Shown in pieces: positions 40,384 through 48,800 of a DNA stretch of 64,000 bases (positions within the stretch are counted from its first letter, which is position 1; the number at the start of each line of letters is the position of its first letter). The stretch comes from Sphingobium sp. TKS. GTDB taxonomy: Bacteria; Pseudomonadota; Alphaproteobacteria; Sphingomonadales; Sphingomonadaceae. The notes below the pieces were generated by a model. That model did no database searches and had not been told where the DNA came from. It saw only the letters and a program-made list of their open reading frames with translations. The stretch spans positions 3,475,001 to 3,539,000 of the forward strand of contig NZ_CP005083.1 in the NCBI RefSeq assembly GCF_001563265.1. Direction: 5' to 3'. The translations under genes were made by a program, and so were the position numbers.

Positions 40384-40619
40384 TACATTTCCACACCCTT
40401 AAGCTCTTCCAACAGTTCAAATATTTTCTGTGTGTTTTGCGCTTGTACATCTGGCGACGCTCCGTCAAAATTTTCCTGAAAGAGCTTGTTGATCTGAGTG
40501 TGGATCGCCATCTGCTTGTTGACGCTTTTTTCAATCTTGCTGGTGGCAGACAGAAGGCTGCCGAACAGCTTGAATTCGCTCAACGGAAGCAAGCGTGTAA
40601 TGCTTTTGACCTTCGGCAT
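40383..40619 (-). CDS. Hypothetical 78-residue helical protein
   Basis: 78 residues from the ATG at 40619 (GAGGTGGGAGCC upstream). It is helical and amphipathic, with LLSATSKIEKSVNKQMAIHT and KIFELLEELKGVEM. It lies ten bases after the lipoprotein stop and overlaps the next small membrane gene, so three genes form an operon. A longer frame extending into the lipoprotein gene is a shadow. Function unknown. Confidence 0.58.
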   Translation of the reverse strand: MPKVKSITRLLPLSEFKLFGSLLSATSKIEKSVNKQMAIHTQINKLFQENFDGASPDVQAQNTQKIFELLEELKGVEM

Positions 40620-40629
40620 GGCTCCCACC

Positions 40630-41157
40630 TCATTTGAGCGCAAAGATGTGCTGCGGGCTGGTGTCGGCCACGATCTTCCATGTCGCCTTGTCGAAGCCAT
40701 TCTTTGCGATCTTCCAGACCATGACCCACTTCGTTCCGACGCCGGGATTGAGATCAGTGGAAATGGACGACTCTGCTGTTGCCATTGCGGCTGCCATTGC
40801 TGTTGCCGTGTCATCTGCCACGTAGCTTGCGCCTCCAGCGTCAACCAGATTCAGTTTCGGCCACTCGAATATGCTAAGCGGCTCCTTTGATGTGTTCTTC
40901 AGATGATAGTTGGCGACCACATAGGTTTCGCCCTCACCCAACTTGGGACCGACGCCAGCCATACCGATTTGGTTGGTGACCTTCACGGAATTGAGCGTCA
41001 GGTCCACGCCCTCGGCTTGGCCGGTTTGACCAATGGCCAACGGTTTGGCGGGAGGCACGTCACTGATCACGGTCCCGGGGTTGTCGAGTTGTTGCGTTGG
41101 GGCTTGGTCGCACGCAGACAGGACCGCCAGACACAATAAAGGCACGATCTTCTTCAT
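40630..41157 (-). CDS. DUF4352-like lipoprotein
   Basis: 175 residues with a lipoprotein signal (MKKIVPLLCLAVLSACDQAP; lipobox LSAC, lipid on Cys16). The mature domain has GVDLTLNSVKVTNQIG, ETYVVANYHLKNTSKEPLS and FEWPKLNLVDAGG, the immunoglobulin-like pattern of DUF4352/telomeric repeat-like proteins in the periplasm. It stands in the place of the DUF805 gene of element 1, next to the same noncoding block, so it is an exchanged module. AAGGAAATCCT lies upstream of the start. Confidence 0.8.
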   Translation of the reverse strand: MKKIVPLLCLAVLSACDQAPTQQLDNPGTVISDVPPAKPLAIGQTGQAEGVDLTLNSVKVTNQIGMAGVGPKLGEGETYVVANYHLKNTSKEPLSIFEWPKLNLVDAGGASYVADDTATAMAAAMATAESSISTDLNPGVGTKWVMVWKIAKNGFDKATWKIVADTSPQHIFALK

Positions 41158-41177
41158 AGGATTTCCTTCAGATGAGA

Positions 41178-41540
41178 ATTGAACCGCACCCTTCTGGGCG
41201 CGGCTGAACAGGCGATCGCTATTGCTGCTGATGATCCACGTCTCGCCCCGGTTTGCGGAGCGACCTTAGGCTTCAACCTCGTGTCACCCCTATGTACCTC
41301 TTGGAGCGACGGCCGAAGCCGGATGTTGGAAACCTGACGAATGTACAGGCGCATGCGCCTTTATCGGCGAACCGACTGGACATGCGCGCATGCCACCCGG
41401 CCTCCGTATTCTGGCGACCGAGTTCATTCGTTGGGGTTTCCACGCCCCACCCTCCGGCTTTCACGGAAGGCAGAGCTTTTCTGGCTGGATTAGAGCAGCT
41501 TCGCAATAGGCGATTGAAATCGCCTCTTCATATAAGATAC
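41178..41540. other. Conserved noncoding block, copy 2
   Basis: Counterpart of 25207-25580. It has the same two GGAGCGAC repeats (41256 and 41303), the 70-nt best-kept stretch (41443-41512), and a stronger AGGCGAT/ATCGCCT hairpin (41508-41525), whose outer five pairs are shared while the inner pairs and loop differ. GCATGCGC/GCGCATGC (41351-41358 with 41386-41393) can also pair. Confidence 0.62.
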
Positions 41541-41636
41541 TGAAATTGCCGCGCGATGGTTTCCCGGCCGAACAAAATCATCTTGCTCTCCGCCACAAGC
41601 TGGACAATTAATCCCGTCCAGATTCAGGGGGATGGG

Positions 41637-42005
41637 ATGATTGATTTCAAGAGCGGTGCGATTTTCAAATTGAAGGCGAATGAAGAATATCGGCACACTG
41701 TAGATAGGCTTTTGGTTCAGGGCGAAACGGTCGTCGGTTCGTTCAAAGGAATTCGTGATGGTGTCGTGTTCACCGACAAGCGCATCATCGCGGTCAATGT
41801 GCAGGGCATAACCGGCAAGAAACGGGATTTTTCATCCCTTCCGTACAGCAAGGTTGTCGCCTTCTCCGTCGAAACAGCAGGCACCTTCGACCTCGACGCC
41901 GAGTTGGAACTTTGGTTTTCTGGCCTTGGTAAGGTGAAGTTCGAATTCACTGGTCAGACCGACATAGCCGAGATTTCTCGCCTGATCGCAGGCTTCGTTC
42001 TTTGA
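41637..42005 (+). CDS. Bacterial PH-domain protein (bPH_1/DUF1696 type; slot B cargo)
   Basis: 122 residues from the ATG at 41637 (AGGGGGATGGG upstream). The whole protein is one PH-like domain: VQGETVVGSFKGIRDGVVFT, DKRIIAVNVQGITGKKRDF, SLPYSKVVAFSVETAGTFDL and LWFSGLGKVKFEF are the standard bPH_1 strands, and a C-terminal helix follows (AEISRLIAGFVL). It is cytosolic. The role of such single-domain proteins is unknown, although they recur near defence genes. The next gene starts two bases after the stop. Confidence 0.85.
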   Translation: MIDFKSGAIFKLKANEEYRHTVDRLLVQGETVVGSFKGIRDGVVFTDKRIIAVNVQGITGKKRDFSSLPYSKVVAFSVETAGTFDLDAELELWFSGLGKVKFEFTGQTDIAEISRLIAGFVL

Positions 42006-42007
42006 GG

Positions 42008-42376
42008 ATGCAAAAAGTGAGAACAGCTCGACTTGCAGCAATCTTCGCCGCCATCGCTTGCGCGTCGGCGGGAAGCGCCCACGAAATCACCGAGACGATG
42101 GCTACGCCTGTCCGCGCCACACTTTCCAGCCCAAAGCGGCCAGTGGACCTTGAGCTTTGCGTCGCCGATGCCATTACGCAAATTGGTGGTGCAGTTCCGG
42201 TCCCCATCCGTGACGGCGAGCGGAACGTCCATATGCTGGGCTATGGTCATACGCCGAAAATCATCGTGTCATTGATCGCATCCGATCGCGGCACCACCAT
42301 CGAGCTGCGCACGAAAAGCGGCGACATGGACGATAAGATGGTCAAGCACCTGAAGGTCGCCTGCCAAATCGCCTGA
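42008..42376 (+). CDS. Small secreted protein (slot B cargo)
   Basis: About 122 residues. The signal peptide MQKVRTARLAAIFAAIACAS is cleaved near AGSAHE. The mature part has ELCVADAITQIGGAVPVPIR and a C-terminal MVKHLKVACQIA, with two cysteines. No family is recognised. It starts directly after the PH-domain gene, so the two may be co-expressed. Confidence 0.55.
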   Translation: MQKVRTARLAAIFAAIACASAGSAHEITETMATPVRATLSSPKRPVDLELCVADAITQIGGAVPVPIRDGERNVHMLGYGHTPKIIVSLIASDRGTTIELRTKSGDMDDKMVKHLKVACQIA

Positions 42377-42460
42377 GAAGGGGCGCTCGGGCTTGCTGCC
42401 AAGTCATAAGATGGAAAATTGACCCTGCTGCGAAGGATCAACCTTGTGCGGCTTGTTTGA

Positions 42461-43219
42461 GTGATCACCGAAATGACAGATGAAATTTGCGCTTACTGGG
42501 ACGAAGTCAGCAATCCGCAGGTGTTTCCAGATTGGTGTGATGGCGGTGATCCCGGCTCGCCCGAACGGCCCTCAATCTGGCTTTTCGGAATTGAACCCGG
42601 CAACTCCCGGGCCGACCAAGCGCATGAAAATTCCGGCAAGACATTGCCCGGCCAGGAAAGTTATTCGGTCGATTTCCAGTTGGCGCGCGGCTGGATATTC
42701 AATCGCAACGCATTCAAGCTCCTCACCGTCCTCAAGGGTGAACCGCTGGAGGCTCATGTCGATTTTGCCCAACGCGAGCGCATTTTCGAGAACGGCCAGC
42801 CCGGTTATTTGAAGGGCAACCTCTTTCTTGAGCAATTCAGCGAAGTCGCCACATGGAGCGAGGAAGCTGCCGCCCGCACCGGCTGCGCTACCAAAGAGGC
42901 ATACTATACACAAATGCGGGAGGCCCGCTTCTCCATCATGCGGGCATGGATAGAAAAATGTCGGCCCAAGCTCATCATCGGCAGCGGCCTTGGCAACCGC
43001 AGTGATTTCTTGAAAGTCGTTGGCGTCAATGAAATGCCTGAACGCCACAATTGGGTCAGCGCCAACGGCGTCAGCAAGGGCGTATATTTCACATCAGCCG
43101 GTGTCGCTCCACTTGCGATCATACCGCATTTGAGCGGGCAAGGGCCGCATGTCCTGCGCCATGACGACGAAGGCATCGCTTATACTGCGAACCACATTCG
43201 CACCGCACTTGGATGGTGA
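42461..43219 (+). CDS. Uracil-DNA-glycosylase-fold-like protein (slot B cargo)
   Basis: 252 residues from a GTG (or 248 from the ATG at 42473). The opening strand RPSIWLFGIEPGNSRADQ has the G-x-x-P-G shape of UDG-superfamily motif 1, later followed by CRPKLIIGSGLGNRSDF as a second strand-loop and VAPLAIIPHLSGQGPH, which resembles the H-P-S motif 2 loop. It is full of aromatic and acidic residues. UDG-fold proteins excise or recognise modified bases; here that could mean action against modified phage DNA, but the assignment is by pattern only. Confidence 0.5.
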   Translation: MITEMTDEICAYWDEVSNPQVFPDWCDGGDPGSPERPSIWLFGIEPGNSRADQAHENSGKTLPGQESYSVDFQLARGWIFNRNAFKLLTVLKGEPLEAHVDFAQRERIFENGQPGYLKGNLFLEQFSEVATWSEEAAARTGCATKEAYYTQMREARFSIMRAWIEKCRPKLIIGSGLGNRSDFLKVVGVNEMPERHNWVSANGVSKGVYFTSAGVAPLAIIPHLSGQGPHVLRHDDEGIAYTANHIRTALGW

Positions 43220-43409
43220 AGCGCAGTCCTCTTGCGGTGGCCAGAAAGATCACATAGGATAACTATCGGAAAAGGCAGTAGCCATTCCGCTAAGGACCAC
43301 GGGGCGACAAACCAGTTGCCACGAACGCGAGCAACAGCTTCTGCCTTAGGGGCGGCTCCATATAGCCGTTGCGTTCCGTTTTCACCCTCACCGGCGAAGC
43401 GAGAACTCA

Positions 43410-43772
43410 ATGACCAAGCTGCAAAAAATTCGACAGAACCAAGTCAAGGCTCAGGCTGGCTGCTGCTATTATTGTGAGCAACCGATGTGGCTGGAGAATG
43501 TCACCCGATTTGCCAAGAAATATCGCCTTTCAGCCAAGCGGGCCGCCTTCCTTCGCGCCACTGCTGAACACCTCATCGCACGGTCGGAAGGCGGAAAAGA
43601 TAGGGAGGCAAACATCGTTGCCGCCTGCCACTACTGCAACTGGCAACGGCATCGTGCGCAGACGGCCTTGGAGCCTGCCGAATTCATGAAGCGCGTCCGA
43701 ATTCGGCTGGCGCATGGACGATGGCACGGCTTACAACTGCGCGGTCCTTCCTTCAATTCCGCCGAATCATGA
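43410..43772 (+). CDS. HNH endonuclease (slot B cargo)
   Basis: 120 residues. It has a zinc-bound HNH module: CCYYCEQPM, then TAEHLIARSEGGKDREANIV (the first His and the Asn) and ACHYCNWQR, giving two CxxC pairs around the ββα metal fold. HNH proteins cut DNA in restriction, homing or packaging. This is the last gene of element 2; it follows the UDG-like gene after 190 bp on the same strand, so base recognition plus cutting is an attractive idea. Its final codons overlap the conserved right end of the element. Confidence 0.85.
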   Translation: MTKLQKIRQNQVKAQAGCCYYCEQPMWLENVTRFAKKYRLSAKRAAFLRATAEHLIARSEGGKDREANIVAACHYCNWQRHRAQTALEPAEFMKRVRIRLAHGRWHGLQLRGPSFNSAES

Positions 43773-43942
43773 TGCCAAAGCGCCTGCAGCTGGGCGTTCG
43801 CAACGCTCCCCATTACGCCCCACGCTTCACCCACTAGGAACCCACAGGATCAATGCCAAAAGGCACATAAACAAGACAACCTCTCGGCCATAAGCCGAAA
43901 GGCACTTTCGCTAGGTTTTTCAGGGATTTCCTACTGAAGGAA
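43773..43942. other. Right end of element 2
   Basis: 170 bp between the HNH gene and the tRNA. Its first part resembles the right end of element 1. CGGCCATAAGCCG can fold as a small hairpin. No gene. Confidence 0.5.
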
Positions 43943-44018
43943 TGGTGCCGCCTAGAGGACTCGAACCTCCGACCCTCGCATTACGAATGCGATGCTCTAC
44001 CGACTGAGCTAAAGCGGC
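43943..44018 (-). tRNA. tRNA-Thr (anticodon CGT)
   Basis: 76 nt including an encoded CCA. The acceptor is GCCGCTT/AGGCGGC with one G-T pair, the D-arm has AGCTCAGTCGGTAGAGC, the anticodon stem is TCGCA/TGCGA with loop TTCGTAA (anticodon CGT), and the T-arm is GGAGG-TTCGAGT-CCTCT. It is the integration target of both elements; its 3' half was brought in by element 2 and differs from the halves at 3019 and 28364. Confidence 0.95.
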
Positions 44019-44200
44019 GTTGGGGCGGGCAGATAACAGTGCTTGGGCTGGAGGACAAGCCGACAAATGCGATTCACCCGTCCCATCCCTCATCAAACCG
44101 CATCGGACCATCATTTCGCCCCGCCTTTACGGCCTGTTTACCATCCCGTGGCACTGTCGAGTCTGAAGGAAAAGCTTTTACCTGGGCTAAGGACCGATTG

Positions 44201-45472
44201 ATGGACACTCTGCGGGGGCATGAAGTCGCGGATGACGAGGATGATTTCGGTCCTGCCGACGACGCAGCGATCGAAACGCCGCCCCTCGTCGGCTCCGACG
44301 AGCGCCGGATGCAAGTGCGCGCCTATAATTATTGGGCGTCGCTGCTGGGCGACCGCAGCTTGCCCTCGATCGAGGATCTGGCGCCGGAGGATCTGGAGGA
44401 TTTCGGCCCGTACAGCGTCCTGCTCGACTTCAGCACGGGCCTTGAAAATCCCGCCATCGTCTATCTCGGCACCGCGCTGCGCGAGGAGTGCGAGATCGAA
44501 GGGCAGATTCAATATATCAACGATGTCCCTTCGCGCTCGCTGCTGTCGCGGCTGACCGATCATTATCTCCAGATCATCGCCAACGCCGCGCCGATCGGCT
44601 TCGAGGCGGGCTTCGTCAATCAACGCGGCGCGGAAATTCTCTATCGCGGCATATTGATGCCCTTCTCCTCCGATGACGAGACGATCGATTTCGTCTTCGG
44701 CGTCATCAACTGGAAGGAAGCGGCCAGCCAGGCCGTCACCGCGGAAATCGACCGGGAGGTGGAAGCCGCCCTGCTCGCCAGCCCTGCCGCGCCGCCGGTC
44801 GCGCCGATCTGGGCCGACGGTCCAGCCGCCGACGATTTCGACACGCTCGACCTCACCGGCATGGAAAGCCCGGATGAGGACGCCCCGTTGGCCGACTGGC
44901 TCGCCCTCGCGCGCGACAGCGCGGAGCAGGCCCGCACCAGCGAAGCGCGCAGCCATGCCGCGCTCTACCGCGCCATCGGCCTCAGCTACGACTTCGCGCT
45001 GGTCACCATTGCCCGGCCGGAGGAATATGCTGAGCTGCTGGAAAATAGCGGCCTCAAGGTTCAGGCACGCGCTCCGATGACCGCTGTGGTGAAGCTGGTC
45101 TTCGGCTCCAGCTACGACAAGACGCGCATCACCGAATATGCGACCGCGCTGGATCATGCCCGCGCGAACGGCATCCAGCTTGGCGCCTTTGGCGACTATC
45201 TCGCACATTATGATGGCGGCCTCAAAGCCCTGGTCCGCGACGAGCGCGCCCAGCGCCGCACCGACGGCCCAGCCAAGCCAGACCGCCAGCAGACCGCCCG
45301 CGCCGCGATGAAGGCCGCCGCCGTGCTGGACCCCTACGCGGTCGCCACCGATGGCGACGGCCTGGCCGTGGTCATCGCCCGGCGCGAGAAGGACGGATCG
45401 CTCGCCATTGTCGGCGCCCTACCGGAAGGGTCGGATCTCAGCCAGCGCGCGATCATCGCCGCGGCGAGTTAG
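44201..45472 (+). CDS. PAS_5-type sensory protein
   Basis: 423 residues from the ATG at 44201. The N-terminal 160 residues fit the PAS_5 type common in Alphaproteobacteria: YNYWASLLGDRSLPSIEDL, then IVYLGTALREECEIEGQI and RGAEILYRGILMPFSSDDE, FVFGVINWKE. The C-terminal half is Ala/Asp-rich with a helical region (ALARDSAEQARTSEARSHAA). No histidine-kinase or GGDEF module is attached, so it probably binds a ligand or partner. It is the first chromosomal gene after the tRNA; composition is typical of the core genome. Confidence 0.72.
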   Translation: MDTLRGHEVADDEDDFGPADDAAIETPPLVGSDERRMQVRAYNYWASLLGDRSLPSIEDLAPEDLEDFGPYSVLLDFSTGLENPAIVYLGTALREECEIEGQIQYINDVPSRSLLSRLTDHYLQIIANAAPIGFEAGFVNQRGAEILYRGILMPFSSDDETIDFVFGVINWKEAASQAVTAEIDREVEAALLASPAAPPVAPIWADGPAADDFDTLDLTGMESPDEDAPLADWLALARDSAEQARTSEARSHAALYRAIGLSYDFALVTIARPEEYAELLENSGLKVQARAPMTAVVKLVFGSSYDKTRITEYATALDHARANGIQLGAFGDYLAHYDGGLKALVRDERAQRRTDGPAKPDRQQTARAAMKAAAVLDPYAVATDGDGLAVVIARREKDGSLAIVGALPEGSDLSQRAIIAAAS

Positions 45473-45845
45473 GGTTCCCCAAACCCACGTCCAACCTTTG
45501 GCCCGTGCTCCTGCCTCCGCAGCGGAACGAAGATATTGCCATTCGAATAGAACACGCCTTAATCACGGCCCAAACCTCTTTTATCGGCAGAAACCGCCGC
45601 GCCGGATTGACAGAACGGGATCATGGTCCGATTCCGTGCATTATCCTCCGGGACGTTCGTCCCCCATGCTGCGCTGCATCATATTGTTACAACTTTAAGT
45701 AACTTTATTTCTCACCCTGGGTTGAGCCTCAAGACGCAGTGGCGCATAGTGGATGGCATCGGTTTGAGAAGTCGCGTGGCGGTTCTCCGGCGCCTTCTCC
45801 GTTCACAAGAAGCGGGAACAAATCCCGCGGGTAAGAGGCAAGCGC
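45473..45845. other. Promoter region of the glutamate dehydrogenase gene
   Basis: 373 bp without a gene. The AT-rich part at 45677-45715 contains GTTAC-N8-GTAAC, a possible operator. Nothing else is seen. Confidence 0.4.
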
Positions 45846-48800
45846 ATGACGGCATTGGCTGAATCGAGGCAGGTTGACCACAGCATTCACGACGCGCTGG
45901 AAGCGGCGCTGGCACGCGGCGCGCTCCCGGGCGAGAGTGAAGGCTTCGATCAGGACGCGATGCTGGAGGCCGCCGGCTTCATAGCGCGCGCCGCCGCGAC
46001 CCGCCGCCCCGGCCATGTCGCCATCGCCATGGAGACGCTGGGCGAAGGGGCGACGGGGCGCTTCATGCGGATCGCCATCGTCAATGACGACATGCCCTTT
46101 CTGGTGGATAGCATCGCCAATGCGCTGGCCGCCGCCGACATCATCATCCACCGCCTGCTGCATCCCGTCCTTTCTGTCGAACGTGACGCCCAGGGTCATT
46201 TGAAGGCGATATTGAAGGATGACGCCGCCGGCGCGCGCCGGGAATCGATGATCTATATCGAGGCGGACCGCGCCGACGCCAAGGCTCGCCGGGCGCTGGA
46301 AAAGGCGCTGGAAGGCACGTTGGCCGATGTCCGCGCCGCCGTCACCGACTGGCCGAAAATGCGCGAGGCGATGGCCGCCGATGCCGACGCCGTGCCCGAT
46401 GAGGAAGGCGCGGCGCTGCTCCGCTGGTTCCTCGCCCGCCATTTCACCCAGATCGGCCATGAACGCCGCGACCGCGGCGGCAAGGCAGATGTGCGCATCG
46501 GCATCTGCGGCCTGCACGACCAGCCGCTGCTGGCCCCCGCCACGATCGAGGCCGCCTTCACCTGGTTCGAGGAAGGCAAGCGCACGCCGCTGATCATCAA
46601 GTCCAATCGCCTCTCCCGCGTCCACCGCCCGGTGCTGCTGGACCTGATCGTCGTCCCCGTGCGGGAGGGCAAGCAGGTCACCGCCCTGTCCATCCACGCC
46701 GGCATGTGGACCAGCGCGGGGCTGGCGACGACGCCGGACAAGGTGCCGCTGCTGCGATCCGCGCTGTCGGCGCTGATGGACAAGTTCAATTTCGATCCGC
46801 ACGGCCATGCGGGCAAGGTGCTGACCCATGCGCTGACCGCCCTGCCCCATGATATTCTTATCGGTTTCGACCGCGAGACGCTGGAACGGCTGGTGCTGAC
46901 CTTCATGTCGCTGACCGACCGGCCGCGCCCGAAGCTGGTGCTGGGGACAAGCGCGCTCGCCCGCCATCTCTACGCCTTCGCCTGGCTGCCGCGCGAGGAG
47001 CTGACCACGGCCCGGCGCGTGGCGGTGCAGGACATGCTGTCCCAGGCCTGCAACGGCCCGGTGTTGAGCTGGTCGATTGCGCTGGAGGAAAGCGGCCTCG
47101 CTTTGCTGCGCATCACGCTCGACCTGCGCGGCGAAGGCATGGTGCCGGACGAACAACCGCTCGACCGGCAGTTGAAGCAGATGGTGCGCGGCTGGCTGCC
47201 CGCCGTGGAGGAAGCGCTGGCCGACGGCGAGGAGGCGGGCCGCGCGGCGACGCTCGCGCAACGCTACGCGCCTGGTTTCCCCATGGGCTATCGCAATGGC
47301 GCGGGTCCGGTCGAGGCGGCGACCGACATCCGTCTGCTCCATGGCCTGTCCGGTCCCGGCGACAAGTCGATCCGCATCTACCGAAATGGAGACGACGCGC
47401 CCGAACGGCTGCGGCTCAAACTCTACAGCCATGACGCCATCGCGCTTTCCGAAGTGGTGCCTGCCTTCGAGAATTTCGGTTTCCGCGTGATCGACGAGAT
47501 GATGACGGCGGTGGAGGGCGGCACGCTCGGCCATGTCCAGCGCTTCGTCCTGGAACTGCCCGCGGGCGGCAATGCCGATGCGGTGATCGCCCGTGCCGAC
47601 ATCGTCACCGAAGCCATTGCGCAGGTCACCGAAGGCGTGGCGGAAAATGACCGTTTCAACGAACTGATCGTGACCGCCGGCCTCGACCAGCGATCGGTCG
47701 TGCTGCTGCGCGCGCTCTTCCGCTATCTGCGCCAGACCGGCATGGCCTACGGTATGGCGACCTTTGCCGAAACGCTGCGGCGCGAACAGGTCATCGCCCG
47801 CCAGCTCATCGAACTGTTCGAAGCGCTGCATGACCCCGATGCGAAGGATGGCGCGGCCCGCGCCCAGGCCGCGCAGACCGCCATTGACGAAGGCCTCGAA
47901 AAGGTCACCGCGATCGATGAGGACCGCGTGCTGCGCCTGCTGCGCGCCGTCATCACCGCGACGCTGCGCACCAATTTCTACGCCCCCGCGGCGCAGGAAG
48001 CGCTGGCGTTCAAGCTCAACAGCGCTCTGATCCCCGGCCTGCCTGCACCACTGCCGTGGCGAGAAATCTGGGTCTACAGCCCCCGTGTCGAGGGCATCCA
48101 TCTGCGCGCCGGGCCAGTGGCGCGCGGCGGGCTGCGCTGGTCCGACCGGCGTGACGACTTCCGCACCGAGATACTGGGGCTGATGAAGGCGCAGCGCGTC
48201 AAGAACGCCGTCATCGTGCCGACGGGCGCCAAGGGCGGCTTCTATCCCAAGCAGCTCCCCAGCCCGCAGACCGACCGCGACGCCTGGTTCGCGGAGGGCA
48301 CGGAAAGCTATCGCATCTTCATCCGTTCGCTGCTCTCCGTCACCGACAATATCGACAAGGGCAAGGTCAAGCATCCCGCGCAGGTCGTCATCCATGACGG
48401 CGACGATCCCTATTTCGTCGTCGCCGCCGACAAGGGCACGGCGACCTTCTCCGACGTCGCCAACGCCATCGCATTGGAGCGGAATTTCTGGCTGGGCGAC
48501 GCCTTCGCCAGCGGCGGCTCCAACGGTTATGACCATAAGGCGATGGGCATCACCGCCAAGGGCGCGTGGATCAGCGTGAAGCGCCATTTCGCGGAAATGG
48601 GCGTCGATGTGCAGAGCGAGCCGGTGCGCGTCGTCGGCTGCGGCGACATGTCGGGCGACGTGTTCGGCAACGGCATGCTGCTGTCGAAAGCGATCAAGCT
48701 GGTCGCCGCCTTCGATCATCGCCACATCTTCCTCGACCCCGAACCCGATCCGGCTAGGTCGTGGAATGAACGCAACCGCCTGTTCCAGCTCCCCCGGTCT

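Larger units (their letters stand above)
28364..43942. mobile_element. Integrative element 2 at tRNA-Thr (satellite-like island)
   Basis: 15.6 kb between the middle att site and the intact tRNA-Thr. It carries its own integrase (36210-37382), VapE-like ATPase (37648-38988) and the same backbone order as element 1; one IS110-family insertion sits between the winged-helix-like gene and the integrase. Cargo slot A holds one small secreted protein (30345-30683); slot B holds PH-domain, secreted, UDG-like and HNH genes. It has no structural or transfer genes. All main backbone genes are intact here, so this element is the better candidate for activity. Confidence 0.8.

Noticed and set aside
3019..43942. 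Prophage or conjugative element
   Set aside because: No capsid, portal, terminase, tail, relaxase or type IV secretion gene was found in either element.
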